Shown here: positions 19,755-30,690 of the stretch, piece after piece
Numbering within the stretch: position 1 is the first letter of the stretch
Layout: each line of letters begins with the position of its first letter
From: Alphaproteobacteria bacterium
GTDB lineage: Bacteria > Pseudomonadota > Alphaproteobacteria > Rhodobacterales > Rhodobacteraceae
Reading direction: 5' to 3'
Length of the DNA: 64,000 bases
Assembly: GCA_030425145.1 (NCBI GenBank)
Contig: JAUHVK010000002.1
Span: forward strand, 62,001-126,000
Program-made: the position numbers and the translations under genes
The notes under the pieces: generated by a model
What the model was told of the DNA's origin: nothing
The model's input: the letters and a program-made list of their open reading frames with translations, nothing else
Databases searched by the model: none

Positions 19755-20983
19755 TCATCTGTCGATTTCTCCAAACACAACGTCCATCGTACCAATGATG
19801 GCCGCTACGTCGGCGAGTTGGTGTCCACTTGCGACGTGGTCCATCGCCTGCAAATGCAGGTAACCCGGAGCGCGCAGCTTGGCGCGGTAAGGTTTGTTGC
19901 TGCCATCGGCTACAAGGTATACGCCGAATTCGCCCTTAGGCGCTTCAACGGCCGCATAAACTTCACCGGCAGGAACATGGAAGCCCTCGGTGTAAAGTTT
20001 GAAGTGATGGATCAACGCTTCCATCGAGGTCTTCATCTCGGACCGTTTCGGCGGCGTGACCTTGCCACGGGCAAGAACATCACCCTGCCCTTCGGGCGCG
20101 CGCAGCTTTTCGATGGCCTGCTTGATGATCTTCAGCGATTGACGCATCTCTTCCATACGGACGAGGTAGCGGTCGTAGCAGTCGCCGTTCTTGCCGACCG
20201 GAATCTGGAAGTCGAACTCGTCGTAGCACTCATAGGGCTGCGACCGGCGCAAATCCCATGCAAGACCAGAGCCACGCACCATCACACCCGAGAAACCCCA
20301 ATCGAGGATTTCTTCTTCGGTCACAACGCCAATGTCCGCGTTACGCTGTTTGAAGATGCGGTTCTCGGTCAGAAGCCCATCAATATCCGCCAGAACGCGC
20401 GGGAAATCATCGGCCCATGCGTCGATATCGTCGATCAGATCGGCCGGCAGATCCTGATGCACACCACCGGGGCGGAAATAGGCCGCGTGCAGACGCGCAC
20501 CACAGGCCCGCTCGTAGAACACCATCAGCTTTTCACGCTCTTCAAAGCCCCAGAGCGGCGGCGTCAGCGCGCCAACGTCCATCGCCTGCGTGGTGACGTT
20601 CAAGAGGTGGTTCAGAACACGACCGATCTCGGAATAGAGCACCCGGATCAGCGAGGCGCGACGCGGCACTTCCACGCCGGTCAGCTTCTCAATCGCCAGA
20701 CACCACGCATGTTCCTGGTTCATCGGCGCCACATAGTCGAGCCGGTCGAAATAGGGCAGGTTCTGCAGGTACGTGCGGCTTTCCATCAACTTTTCGGTGC
20801 CACGGTGCAGCAGGCCGATATGCGGATCGCAGCGCTCTACGATCTCGCCGTCCAGCTCAAGCACAAGACGCAACACGCCGTGTGCCGCCGGGTGCTGCGG
20901 GCCGAAGTTGATGTTGAAGTTGCGGATCTTCTGTTCGCCAGAAACCGCGTCGATGCTGCCATCGTCAAACTTGGAGCCGTCCA

Positions 20984-20987
<4 letters not shown>
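19755..20987 (-). CDS. nuoD: NADH-quinone oxidoreductase subunit D
   Basis: 410-residue 49-kDa-type subunit that forms the quinone-binding pocket with NuoB and NuoH. Signature regions [22 protein letters not shown] and [14 protein letters not shown] are present. The start ATG overlaps the nuoC stop; GGAGG precedes it by four bases, with an adjacent second ATG. Length is normal for a separate (not NuoCD-fused) subunit, as expected in alphaproteobacteria. Confidence 0.97.
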
Positions 20988-22466
<1,479 letters not shown>

Positions 22467-22540
22467 GTCTTCCAAGACGAGGCTCCTTTTCCCATCGCGC
22501 ACCGAAACGCGCCGTCAAGTGGCGAGGTTGACTTGTGGCT

Positions 22541-22569
22541 GATCTACTCCCGTCTCTGCCGGGGGTCAA
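22541..22569 (-). promoter_or_regulatory. Predicted sigma70-type promoter of nuo
   Basis: On the minus strand a TTGACC (22569-22564) and a TAGATC (22546-22541) are separated by 17 bases, the optimal spacing. It is the best promoter-like sequence in the 288-bp region before nuoA. No operator half-sites were identified around it. Confidence 0.5.
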
Positions 22570-22684
22570 CCGCAGGGAGCCATCTTCCCAAACACATCTA
22601 TCCGCTTAAAAACAGGGCCCTTAATGCGAAATACTCCCATGCTTTGAGATAGATGCGTCAATCCGTCGGCACCGGATGCATAGA

Positions 22685-22711
22685 ACTTCCGCGCGGTTGC
22701 GTCGCGGAAGT
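22685..22711. terminator. Inverted repeat downstream of the cytochrome c' gene
   Basis: A perfect 9-bp inverted repeat (ACTTCCGCG / CGCGGAAGT) with a 9-base loop starts 44 bases after the cytochrome c' stop. It may end transcription of the DUF411-cytochrome unit before nuo. There is no T-run, so it could equally be a protein site. Confidence 0.4.
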
Positions 22712-22754
22712 GACTCATGAAGTGTGCAATTGTATACCTTTATTGGCCTTGGGC

Positions 22755-23195
22755 CTATTTTCGGTACACCTTATGACAGGCTTTACAGGCCGCGCCGATG
22801 CGTCCCAAACCGGCCCGAAGGTCCGCTTCGGTCTCAATGCTGATCGACAGAGTCTTGGCGGCTGCTTGCAGCGCCAAAGACTTGCCCGTGAAATCGTCAA
22901 ATTGCTCCCAGATCACCGGCAGAGCTTCGGAATTCGCGTCCATTTCCTGTGCTTCGAACAAGGCAGGCGTCTTGCGCGCTAGCCGCGCGATCTCAGCCGC
23001 TGCGGCCTGTGCCTCCTCGATGTCGAAAGCACGCTCTCCCTTTGCCATCGCGCCCAACACCTTGGTGTTCTCCTGCGTGACTTTCATCGCTTCCATGCGC
23101 TCCAGAACGTTCAGGTTCTTGACCCCGGAATGTGCTGCGGCCCAAGTCGCAAGACACAGCGAGGCGACCACGACGGGTAAGATGATGCGTGTCAT
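22755..23195 (-). CDS. Cytochrome c' (class II c-type cytochrome)
   Basis: 146 residues from the ATG at 23195. Residues 1-22 are a signal peptide (cleavage after A-A-A). The mature protein is a four-helix bundle with the heme site CKACH just before the C-terminus (CKACHKVYRK), the hallmark of class II cytochromes c. Conserved Met and Glu residues near the mature N-terminus are present. Such proteins bind NO or act in periplasmic redox stress. It follows the DUF411 gene by 28 bases and should share its metal-responsive promoter. Confidence 0.88.
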   Translation of the reverse strand: MTRIILPVVVASLCLATWAAAHSGVKNLNVLERMEAMKVTQENTKVLGAMAKGERAFDIEEAQAAAAEIARLARKTPALFEAQEMDANSEALPVIWEQFDDFTGKSLALQAAAKTLSISIETEADLRAGLGRIGAACKACHKVYRK

Positions 23196-23223
23196 AAGCA
23201 CTCCTTTCTAAGACTCTGTTGGA

Positions 23224-23694
23224 TCAAGCTGCCGCGTTGTAGCGTGTGAAGACTTCAGTTGTGCCATCGCGGCGGATCAGATGCACATCATAGGCTTCCC
23301 GCTCGCTTTCCGGGCCCATGCCCGGTGATCCAAACGGCATACCCGGGACCGCCAGTCCAATGGCATCGGGACGTTCGGCCAACAGCTTGCGAATGTCAGC
23401 CGCCGGGACGTGGCCTTCGATCACATAGCCGTCCACATCTGCCGTGTGGCAGGACGCCATGCTGGCAGGGATACCGCGCTTGACCTTCTCTTCGACAAGC
23501 GCCCCGCTGCTGCGCGCTTCGGTCGTGATCTGAAAGCCGTTCTGTTCCAAAATCTCGATCCACGCCGAACAGCAACCGCAATTGGGGTCTTTGAACACAT
23601 GCATTTGAGGCGCGGTCTGCGCAATGGCGCTTTTCGGCAAGGTGAACGCGGCGGCGGCGCCAGCCAGAAACGCTCTGCGAGAGTAGGTCGTCAT
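23224..23694 (-). CDS. DUF411 metal-binding protein, Tat-exported
   Basis: 156 residues with a twin-arginine signal (SRRAFLAG, residues 5-12) followed by a hydrophobic stretch. The DUF411 domain starts with the metal-binding DPNCGCCSAW (Cys39, Cys41, Cys42) and carries the conserved YVIEGHVPA and GMPFGSPGM segments. DUF411 proteins are associated with copper and other metal resistance operons. The upstream CueR-like promoter at 23732-23762 fits a copper role. The cytochrome c' gene follows in the same unit. Confidence 0.88.
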   Translation of the reverse strand: MTTYSRRAFLAGAAAAFTLPKSAIAQTAPQMHVFKDPNCGCCSAWIEILEQNGFQITTEARSSGALVEEKVKRGIPASMASCHTADVDGYVIEGHVPAADIRKLLAERPDAIGLAVPGMPFGSPGMGPESEREAYDVHLIRRDGTTEVFTRYNAAA

Positions 23695-23731
23695 GTCGGT
23701 TTCTTCCCCATGAAGTCATTGGTTTTTGACC

Positions 23732-23762
23732 TGAGTAGGCCTTCCAGTAGGGGCAAGGTCAA
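23732..23762 (-). promoter_or_regulatory. CueR/MerR-type promoter before the DUF411 gene
   Basis: On the minus strand TTGACC (23762-23757) and TACTCA (23737-23732) are separated by 19 bases, the over-long spacer typical of MerR-family control. The spacer contains CCTTGC...GGAAGG, a dyad very like the CueR operator of copA promoters. The -10 lies 38 bases before the DUF411 start. No merR-type gene is in the window, so the regulator would act in trans. Confidence 0.7.
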
Positions 23763-23883
23763 CAGGACGCTGCCTAAGAAATGGGCGGAAAAGTATGGCT
23801 TCGCTTCACGTATGCGCGATCTGCACCGGGTCTGACTAAGCGAAGAAAAATTTGGAAATGGGAGCTGTCACGGCGACGCGCTG

Positions 23884-24255
23884 TTACGCCGTCATCACCA
23901 CCAATGCCATTGCCGTAAGAACCAGCATGATTGGCCCCCAGACCGCGCGTTCCGGTTTGGACGGGGTGATCCAGTTGAGAACGGCGCTCATGACCGTCAC
24001 CCCAAGAGCGGCCCAGCCCGTCCACCTCGGCCAGCCAAGACCCGGGAAACCTGCAGCCGACAGGATCGCCAACCCCTGGAAGAGCACCACTGGGATCGAC
24101 ACAGCAGCAATGATGCGCCCAGGCATTGGCAAAGCGCCCTCGTGCTGGCCACCTTGCGTGTACCGGCCCAGCGGCGCACCGAGGATCAACGCGACCTGAA
24201 AAAACGCAATTGCCAGCATGGCCGTCGCGTAGAGATGTGCGATCTGTATCGTCAA
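23884..24255 (-). CDS. Small integral membrane protein at the end of the leucine operon
   Basis: 123 residues if the TTG at 24255, which overlaps the hydratase stop, is used; 111 if the ATG at 24219 is used. Four hydrophobic helices are seen (near residues 10-30, 45-65, 72-92, 100-120), separated by short polar loops with YTQGGQHEGALP. I do not recognise the family. Its coupling to the hydratase gene suggests cotranscription with the leucine genes, but a transport role is unproven. Confidence 0.65.
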   Translation of the reverse strand: MTIQIAHLYATAMLAIAFFQVALILGAPLGRYTQGGQHEGALPMPGRIIAAVSIPVVLFQGLAILSAAGFPGLGWPRWTGWAALGVTVMSAVLNWITPSKPERAVWGPIMLVLTAMALVVMTA

Positions 24256-25028
24256 TGCCAGCTTGGGCTGCGCTTGTCGAAAAACGCCCCCACCCCTTCG
24301 CGCGCTTCGTCTGATTGCCAACGCCGCGCCAGCGCGTCGATGGCCATATCCACCTGTTCCGTCGTAACCCGGCCAGCAAGGTCGCGCATCAGCGCTTTGG
24401 CCTCGGCGACCGCGCCCGGTGCGCAGGACAGATAAGGAAGAACTTCGGCTTCGATTGCCGCATCCAAACCGTCAGGGTCAACCGTACGGCTCAACAGGTT
24501 CAACCGTACAGCTTCTTCCGCCCCAAAGACCCGCGCCGACATAAAGACCTCTGACGCCCGCGTCGCCCCCATCCGTGCCAGCACATACGGCCCGATATTT
24601 GCCGGGATCAGCCCCAGCCGCGTTTCGGTAAAGCCCAGCTTGGCCCCAGTAACGCCGATCGCCACGTCGCAGACCGACACAAGGCCCACTCCGCCACCAA
24701 GCGCATTGCCCTGCACCCGCCCGACAAGGGGCTGAGGCAGATCGTAAAGCGCACCCAGCACAGTTGCGATCCGGCGGCTTTCCACCCGACGCGTCTCAGC
24801 ATCCATGTCGAACTGCTCTCGCATCCACGCCAAATCGCCGCCGGCGCAGAAGGTCTTGCCGTCTGCTGCCAGTACAACAACTCGAACCGACGTGTCCTTG
24901 GCCAGACCCCGAGCCGCTTCTTCCAATTCGGTCATCATCTGCGCCGACAACGCGTTGTGCTTCTCGACCCGCGCCAAGGTCACCGTCGATACCCCGCGCG
25001 CATCGGTCTCTAACCGGATCAAACTCAT
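24252..25028 (-). CDS. liuC: Enoyl-CoA hydratase family; probable methylglutaconyl-CoA hydratase
   Basis: 258-residue crotonase-fold enzyme. The oxyanion-hole regions are NALSAQMMTEL with KTFCAGGDLAWMRE and QGNALGGGVGLVSVCD, and the CDVAI segment continues the fold. In context it should hydrate 3-methylglutaconyl-CoA to HMG-CoA, the step between MCC and HMG-CoA lyase. Start overlaps the lyase stop by four bases. Substrate is inferred from the operon, not from a diagnostic residue. Confidence 0.85.
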   Translation of the reverse strand: MSLIRLETDARGVSTVTLARVEKHNALSAQMMTELEEAARGLAKDTSVRVVVLAADGKTFCAGGDLAWMREQFDMDAETRRVESRRIATVLGALYDLPQPLVGRVQGNALGGGVGLVSVCDVAIGVTGAKLGFTETRLGLIPANIGPYVLARMGATRASEVFMSARVFGAEEAVRLNLLSRTVDPDGLDAAIEAEVLPYLSCAPGAVAEAKALMRDLAGRVTTEQVDMAIDALARRWQSDEAREGVGAFFDKRSPSWH

Positions 25029-25873
25029 CCCCGCATCCTCCGCGCCATGTTCGCTGCCTCGGCCACCACATCCATGTCGAGCCCGTGCTCATACCCCAAA
25101 GCAGCCACCCGCGCGGCCACCGCTTCGGTTGCCACATTGCCCGCAGCCCCCGGCGCATAAGGGCACCCGCCAAGACCACCGACCGCTGCATCGAAAACCC
25201 GCAGCCCAAGGTCCAGCGAGGCCTCGACATTGTCACAGGCCAGGCCACCCGTATCATGGTAATGCCCGGCCAGTTTCTCCGCCGGCATCTCTTCCAGCAC
25301 CACTTTCAGCATCGCGACGATCCCCTCGGGCGTGGCACGTCCAATCGTGTCCCCCAAGGACACCTCGTAACACCCCATATCGCGCAATGCCGCAATAACG
25401 CGCGCCACAGCTTTGGGCGCGACAGGCCCGTCATAGGGGCACTCGACCACGCAAGAGACATAGCCGCGCACCGGCAGTCCCCGCTCCAAAGCCGCCGCTG
25501 CCACCGGGCGGAACCGCTCCAGGCTCTCTTCAATCGTCGCGTTGATATTGGCCTTGGAAAACCCTTCCGAGGCAGATCCGAAAATCGCCACCTCGTCAGC
25601 GCCCGCCGCCACCGCATCCTCAAAGCCGCGCATGTTTGGCGTCAGAGCCGCATAGGACACACCCGGCATCCTCGTGATACCTGCCAGCACGGCACCCGAA
25701 TCCGCCATCTGCGGCACCCATTTCGGGCTCACGAAACTTGCACATTCGATCCGACGGAACCCGGCGCGCGACAGGCAATCAACCAGCGCGATCTTTTCAT
25801 CGACCGGGATCAGCCGCGCCTCGTTCTGCAATCCGTCGCGCGGCCCCACCTCAAAAATCTCGACGCGTTCAGC
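25025..25873 (-). CDS. Hydroxymethylglutaryl-CoA lyase
   Basis: 282 residues from a TTG at 25873; the open frame to 25915 begins inside an intergenic repeat, and the family normally starts at A-E-R-V-E-I-F-E-V. DRE-TIM aldolase-type enzyme splitting HMG-CoA to acetyl-CoA and acetoacetate, the last step of leucine degradation. Motifs: GPRDGLQNE near the N-terminus, HYHDTGG metal ligands, and the catalytic-Cys loop GGLGGCPYAPGAAGN. It is coupled to the hydratase gene downstream. Names used elsewhere include mvaB, hmgL and liuE. Confidence 0.93.
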   Translation of the reverse strand, partial: AERVEIFEVGPRDGLQNEARLIPVDEKIALVDCLSRAGFRRIECASFVSPKWVPQMADSGAVLAGITRMPGVSYAALTPNMRGFEDAVAAGADEVAIFGSASEGFSKANINATIEESLERFRPVAAAALERGLPVRGYVSCVVECPYDGPVAPKAVARVIAALRDMGCYEVSLGDTIGRATPEGIVAMLKVVLEEMPAEKLAGHYHDTGGLACDNVEASLDLGLRVFDAAVGGLGGCPYAPGAAGNVATEAVAARVAALGYEHGLDMDVVAEAANMARRMRG

Positions 25874-25886
25874 CAACGCTCCACAC

Positions 25887-25914
25887 CCCTGCTTCTTCTC
25901 TTTCAAAATACGCA
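25887..25914 (-). repeat. GTATTT...AGAAGAAG intergenic element, copy 1
   Basis: On the minus strand this reads GCGTATTTTGAAAG then AGAAGAAGCAGGGG, lying between the GST gene and HMG-CoA lyase. It matches three other intergenic stretches (41050-41081, 45501-45530, 54511-54545) in the order GTATTT, short A-rich gap, AGAAGA. Its presence supports starting the lyase at 25873. Confidence 0.55.
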
Positions 25915-25924
25915 AGACGCACCA

Positions 25925-26599
25925 TCAGCCAGCCATCTCCCACGCCGGGTAGAAATCCTGCGTATAAAGCCGCGCCCCGCCAACAGCGGGCAGAGATTTC
26001 TGAAACTCCGGCCGTTCGGTGATAAGTGCATACCAGTCGGCCACAGCCGGATGGCGATCCAGCTTGGCGAAATGCTGGGCCATGTAGACCGCCTGCCCGA
26101 CCGAAATATCCGCCGCCGAAAACCCGCTGGTGAGAAGGTAATCCCGGTTCTCGACCGGTGTCGACAGTCGCGCCTCGATCGCGTCGTAACACTTAGCTAG
26201 CCGCGCCGCCTCGAGCTTCATCACGATGGGTGACCGCATCGCATCCTCATAGAGCATGATGTGCTGCTGCGTCAGCGCTGCTGCGTGCTGACTGATGGTT
26301 TCGGCGAAATGCACCCAGACAAGCCACGCCATGCGGTCCGGATCCTCCAGTCCGCGACCCATATTCGCGTCAGGGAACCGCTCGCAGAGATATTCCGTGA
26401 TGGCGCCTGTCTCGAACATCCGCTCGCCTTCGATTTCGAGCGCCGGCACCCGCCCCGCTGGCGACAGCGACAGGTATTCCGGATCGCGCAGCGACTTATC
26501 AAAGGCGTGCAGAACCACCTCGAACTCCACTCCCAGCTCGTGAAGCAGCCAGAGCGTGCGCATCGACCGTGTCTGCGGGCAATGGTGCAAACGGATCAT
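25925..26599 (-). CDS. Glutathione S-transferase family protein
   Basis: 224 residues. The N-terminal thioredoxin fold begins IRLHHCPQTRSMRTLWLLHELG with C-P-x-x-x-S-x-R and includes the cis-Pro region GRVPALEIEG and the glutathione-binding E-T-G-A-I motif. The C-terminal helical domain ends with the N-capping-box-like FSAADISVGQ. It overlaps mccA by four bases within the leucine operon. Its substrate is unknown; detoxification of reactive acyl intermediates is a guess. Confidence 0.88.
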   Translation of the reverse strand: MIRLHHCPQTRSMRTLWLLHELGVEFEVVLHAFDKSLRDPEYLSLSPAGRVPALEIEGERMFETGAITEYLCERFPDANMGRGLEDPDRMAWLVWVHFAETISQHAAALTQQHIMLYEDAMRSPIVMKLEAARLAKCYDAIEARLSTPVENRDYLLTSGFSAADISVGQAVYMAQHFAKLDRHPAVADWYALITERPEFQKSLPAVGGARLYTQDFYPAWEMAG

Positions 26600-28536
26600 G
26601 TCTCTTCCTCTTCCAGCCGGATCAGAACAGCCCCTGCCTCGACCTGCGATCCTGCCTCTGCCATCACCTCGGCCACAGTACCATCGCGGGCCGCAAGCAG
26701 GCTGTGCTCCATCTTCATCGCCTCGAGAATGGCCAGCCGATCGCCTTTGGCCACGCTCTGCCCGGCAGAGACGAAAACCTGCCGCACCAGCCCCGGCATC
26801 GGCGCTTCGATCAGATCGCTTGACGCCCCCGCGCCTGCTTCGACATCCAGCGGATCGACATGGCGCACCACCCGCGTCGGATCGCCGAACACCGTGGCAA
26901 CGCCGCTTTCGACATGCACCGCCCGCGCGGGTTGCCCGTCAAAGCGCCAGCCATTGGCCCCGTGTCGCGCCTCTACCAGAGTGTCGTCCACGGTCACGTC
27001 AATCTCACCCGGCCCACAGGCCACAGCGCGGCAGGTCAGGGTCTGCTCATCACAGGACACAACCACATCCTGTGCAATCGGAGTCCAGAGCGCAAACCCG
27101 TCCAGCGGCTGCGGTTCCCTGTCCAGACCGGCGAGCGCCAGCGCGGCCTGCGCGATCCCGGCAGCACCGGCGTGCCCAACGGAAACAAGCGCCTCCAGAT
27201 CGCGCCCGATCAAGCCGGTATCCACGACACCGTTGGAAAACCCCTCGTGCCGCGCCAGCGCGCCAAGGAAGGCAAGGTTCGTCACCGTGCCGGCAACCTG
27301 CGTTTCCGCCAGGGCCTGCCGCAGCTTGCGCAAGGCCACCGCGCGGGACGGTCCGTGCACGATCACCTTGGCGATCATCGGATCGTAATGCGGGCTGATC
27401 ACGTCGCCCGTCCGAACCCCGGTATCGGCCCGTGTGCCGTCGGGAAAGGCCAGATGGGCCAGCCGCCCGGTCGCGGGCAGGAACCCTGCTGGTACATCCT
27501 CGGCATAAAGCCGTGCCTCGAAACTGTGGCCAGTGATCGACAGATCATCTTGGGCGCAGGGCAATGGTTCCCCTGCCGCAACCCGCAACTGCCATTCCAC
27601 CAGATCGACCCCGGTGATGGCCTCGGTCACGGGATGCTCCACCTGCAGGCGCGTGTTCATCTCCATGAACCAGAACCCGTCGGGGCGCAGCCCGTCGGAA
27701 CCATCGACGATGAACTCAACCGTCCCCGCGCCTTTGTAGCCGATGGCCTCCGCCGCGCGGACCGCTGCCTGCCCCATCGCCTCGCGCATCTCGGGTGTCA
27801 TTCCCGGTGCGGGCGCTTCTTCGATCACCTTTTGGTGCCGCCGTTGAAGCGAGCAATCCCGTTCAAAAAGATGCACCGCCTGCGTCCCGTCGCCAAAGAC
27901 CTGCACCTCGATATGGCGCGGGCTGGTGACGTATTTCTCGATCAGAACGGCGTCATTTCCAAACGCGCCCCGCGCTTCGGCCTTGGCGCTTTCCAGTCCG
28001 TTGACGAAATCTTCGGCCCGCTCGACCAAGCGCATACCCTTGCCGCCGCCTCCGGCCACCGCCTTGATCAGTACCGGATAGCCGATGGTCCCCGCCTCGA
28101 CCTCCAGATGCCCGGGATCCTGGTCCGCACCGTGATAGCCCGGCACGACCGGCACACCCGCCTCGGCCATTAGCGCCTTTGCGGCGTCCTTAAGCCCCAT
28201 CGCCCGGATCGCCTTTGCTGAAGGTCCAATGAACACCAGACCCGCCGCCTCGACCGCGTCAACGAAATCGGGGTTTTCGGACAGAAACCCATAACCCGGA
28301 TGGATCGCCTGCGCACCTGTCGCCAGCGCCGCCGCGATGATCGCTTCGCCGCGCAGGTAACTCTCGCTGGGCGACGCCCCACCAAGCGATACCGCCACGT
28401 CCGCCATTTCCACATGGCGCGCCTGCGCATCTACATCGGAATGCACCGCCACGCTGCGCACGCCAAGGCGTCTGCACGTGTCGATCACCCGGCAGGCAAT
28501 CTCGCCCCGGTTGGCTATCAGGATCGTGTCAAACAT
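26596..28536 (-). CDS. mccA: Methylcrotonyl-CoA carboxylase, biotin-carrying alpha subunit
   Basis: 646 residues from the ATG at 28536 (MFDTILIANRGEIACR). Domains: biotin carboxylase N-terminal, ATP-grasp (KAVAGGGGKGMR glycine loop at about 160, EMNTRLQVEHPVTE metal/catalytic site at about 275-290), a linker, and a biotinyl domain with Lys608 in E-A-M-K-M-E-H. It carboxylates biotin, and MccB transfers CO2 to 3-methylcrotonyl-CoA. BirA at 3212-3976 should biotinylate it. Also called liuD. It lies between mccB (62 bp) and the GST gene. Confidence 0.92.
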   Translation of the reverse strand: MFDTILIANRGEIACRVIDTCRRLGVRSVAVHSDVDAQARHVEMADVAVSLGGASPSESYLRGEAIIAAALATGAQAIHPGYGFLSENPDFVDAVEAAGLVFIGPSAKAIRAMGLKDAAKALMAEAGVPVVPGYHGADQDPGHLEVEAGTIGYPVLIKAVAGGGGKGMRLVERAEDFVNGLESAKAEARGAFGNDAVLIEKYVTSPRHIEVQVFGDGTQAVHLFERDCSLQRRHQKVIEEAPAPGMTPEMREAMGQAAVRAAEAIGYKGAGTVEFIVDGSDGLRPDGFWFMEMNTRLQVEHPVTEAITGVDLVEWQLRVAAGEPLPCAQDDLSITGHSFEARLYAEDVPAGFLPATGRLAHLAFPDGTRADTGVRTGDVISPHYDPMIAKVIVHGPSRAVALRKLRQALAETQVAGTVTNLAFLGALARHEGFSNGVVDTGLIGRDLEALVSVGHAGAAGIAQAALALAGLDREPQPLDGFALWTPIAQDVVVSCDEQTLTCRAVACGPGEIDVTVDDTLVEARHGANGWRFDGQPARAVHVESGVATVFGDPTRVVRHVDPLDVEAGAGASSDLIEAPMPGLVRQVFVSAGQSVAKGDRLAILEAMKMEHSLLAARDGTVAEVMAEAGSQVEAGAVLIRLEEEET

Positions 28537-28598
28537 CTCGCACCACCGCTTCTCTTCATCTTGCCCGTTCACTTCGGGGGGTTGGAGCTGCACCCCAA

Positions 28599-30200
28599 TT
28601 ACATCCGGAACACACCAAAGCGCGTGTCCTCGATGGGCGCGTTCAACGCCGCCTCCAGCGACAGCGACAGCACCGCGCGCGTCTTGCGGGGATCCACGAT
28701 CCCGTCATCCCACAGGCGGGCCGAGGCATAGAGCGGATGCGCCTGTTCCTCGAACATCTCGATGGTCGGGCGCTTGAATTCTGCTTCTTCCTCGGCCGAC
28801 CACGAACCGCCGCCGCGTTCGATCGCGTCGCGCTTGACGGTCGCCAGAACGCCCGCTGCCTGCTCACCGCCCATCACGCTGATGCGCGAGTTTGGCCATG
28901 TCCACAGAAAGCGCGGCTGATAGGCCCGGCCCGACATGCCATAGTTCCCGGCACCGAACGACCCGCCAACCAGCATCGTGATCTTCGGAACCGAGGTACA
29001 GGCCACGGCTGTCACCATCTTTGCCCCATGCCGCGCGATGCCTTCGTTCTCGTATTTCCGCCCCACCATGAAGCCGGTGATGTTCTGCAGGAACACCAGC
29101 GGGATCTTGCGCTGAGAGCACAGCTCGACGAAATGCGCGCCCTTCTGTGCGGCCTCGGAAAACAGCACGCCGTTATTGGCGATGATCCCCACGGGCCAGC
29201 CATCGACATGGGCAAAGCCGGTTACCAATGTCTCGCCAAAGCGCGGTTTGAACTCGTCGAAATACGAGCCATCTACGACCCGCGCGATCACCTCGCGGAT
29301 GTCATAGGGCGTCCGCAGGTCTCCCGGCACCACGCCAAAAATCTCGTCGGGATCGTAGGCCGGGTCTTCCGATGCTTGCCGCAGAGCGGATTTCGGCGCA
29401 CCGCCCAATGACCCAATCGCGCGACGCGCCAGCGCCAAAGCGTGTCCGTCATCCTCGGCAAGGTAATCGGCCACACCCGAAAGCCGCGTGTGCACGTCGC
29501 CGCCACCCAGATCCTCGGCTGTGACCACCTCACCCGTCGCCGCTTTCACCAAGGGCGGACCGGCCAGAAAGATCGTGCCCTGCTCCTTTACGATGATCGT
29601 CACATCCGACATCGCAGGGACATAAGCCCCGCCCGCCGTACAGGACCCCATCACCACGGCGATCTGTGCGATGCCCTTCGCGCTCATCCGCGCCTGATTG
29701 TAGAAGATCCGTCCGAAATGGTCGCGGTCGGGGAAGACCTCGTCCTGATTGGGCAGGTTCGCGCCGCCCGAGTCGACCAGATAGATGCAGGGAAGGTGGT
29801 TCTCTTCCGCGATTTCCTGCGCGCGCAGGTGTTTCTTGACGGTCATCGGGTAATAGGTGCCGCCCTTCACGGTGGCGTCGTTGCACACCACCATGACCTG
29901 ACGGCCCATGACCCGACCCACGCCCGCGATGACCCCGGCACAGGGCGCGGCCCCGTCGTATAGACCATGGGCCGCCGTCGCGCCGACCTCCAGAAACGGC
30001 GATCCGGGGTCGAGCAGGTTCGCCACCCGGTCGCGGGGCAGCATCTTGCCGCGCGAGACATGCCGTTCCCGTGCACGGTCGCCGCCACCCGCCGCAGCCA
30101 GGTCTGCAGCCTCGCGCACCACGCGCAGCGCCTCCAGGTGGGCGGCGATGTTCGCCTTGAACTGTTCAGACGAGGCAATCGCCTGTGATCGAAGTTTCAT
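28599..30200 (-). CDS. mccB: Methylcrotonyl-CoA carboxylase, carboxyltransferase beta subunit
   Basis: 533 residues of the acyl-CoA carboxyltransferase family. Two crotonase-like halves are visible; motifs include [34 protein letters not shown] and the second oxyanion region [14 protein letters not shown]. The sequence pattern is MCC rather than propionyl-CoA carboxylase, and the neighbours (ivd, HMG-CoA lyase) agree. Also called liuB. It follows the small LprI-like gene by one base. Confidence 0.94.
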   Translation of the reverse strand: MKLRSQAIASSEQFKANIAAHLEALRVVREAADLAAAGGGDRARERHVSRGKMLPRDRVANLLDPGSPFLEVGATAAHGLYDGAAPCAGVIAGVGRVMGRQVMVVCNDATVKGGTYYPMTVKKHLRAQEIAEENHLPCIYLVDSGGANLPNQDEVFPDRDHFGRIFYNQARMSAKGIAQIAVVMGSCTAGGAYVPAMSDVTIIVKEQGTIFLAGPPLVKAATGEVVTAEDLGGGDVHTRLSGVADYLAEDDGHALALARRAIGSLGGAPKSALRQASEDPAYDPDEIFGVVPGDLRTPYDIREVIARVVDGSYFDEFKPRFGETLVTGFAHVDGWPVGIIANNGVLFSEAAQKGAHFVELCSQRKIPLVFLQNITGFMVGRKYENEGIARHGAKMVTAVACTSVPKITMLVGGSFGAGNYGMSGRAYQPRFLWTWPNSRISVMGGEQAAGVLATVKRDAIERGGGSWSAEEEAEFKRPTIEMFEEQAHPLYASARLWDDGIVDPRKTRAVLSLSLEAALNAPIEDTRFGVFRM

Positions 30201-30201
30201 C

Positions 30202-30690
30202 TTATTGTCCCCGCATGTCGCGCAGTTCGATTGCGCGTCCGGCTGTCATGGTCAGGTGGCAGTTGGCCGCCACAATTGAACGGATGGTTCCGTCCTGCCA
30301 CATTGCATAGCGCGCGGCGCAATCGGCATCGCGAAAGGTGATCCACGCCCGTTGCGCATCACGGAGGGCATCCGACCGGTCCATGACCTGCGACAGCCCC
30401 TGTTCGTCGGCGGTTTCGTTCGCCATCTGCGTCCACCTGTATTCCTCGTTCAGGATCACATCCCACATCGCGGTTTCGGCCTGGATGCACTCGGTGATCC
30501 CGATGGTGGTCGATCCTCCGGGCCGTTCCTGACACTGGCCAGATGCCTGCCCCAGGCAGAGCGGGTAAAGCGCGCCGATCTCGGTGTTCTCAAAGCAGTC
30601 CCGCACGATCTGCTGATCAATGCTGAAATCCTGCGCTCCGCCGATCTGCGGGGCGCACATCAGTGCCGCGATCATCAAAACGCGCTTCAC
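30202..30690 (-). CDS. Periplasmic LprI/DUF1311-type protein
   Basis: 162 residues from a GTG at 30690 that overlaps the AMP-ligase stop (GTGA). A signal peptide (about 19 residues, ending G-G-A) is followed by a Cys-rich domain. The DUF1311/LprI pattern shows in [28 protein letters not shown] and [19 protein letters not shown]. Family members are implicated as lysozyme-inhibitor-like periplasmic proteins. Its place between catabolic enzymes is unexplained. Confidence 0.8.
   Translation of the reverse strand: MKRVLMIAALMCAPQIGGAQDFSIDQQIVRDCFENTEIGALYPLCLGQASGQCQERPGGSTTIGITECIQAETAMWDVILNEEYRWTQMANETADEQGLSQVMDRSDALRDAQRAWITFRDADCAARYAMWQDGTIRSIVAANCHLTMTAGRAIELRDMRGQ

Noticed and set aside
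23763-23883. Possible short plus-strand peptide between the CueR-type promoter and the membrane gene
   Set aside because: An ATG-led frame exists (starting M-G-G-K-V-W-L-R) but has no ribosome site and runs antisense into the membrane gene. I considered a transposase remnant, but found no terminal repeats or conserved catalytic residues.
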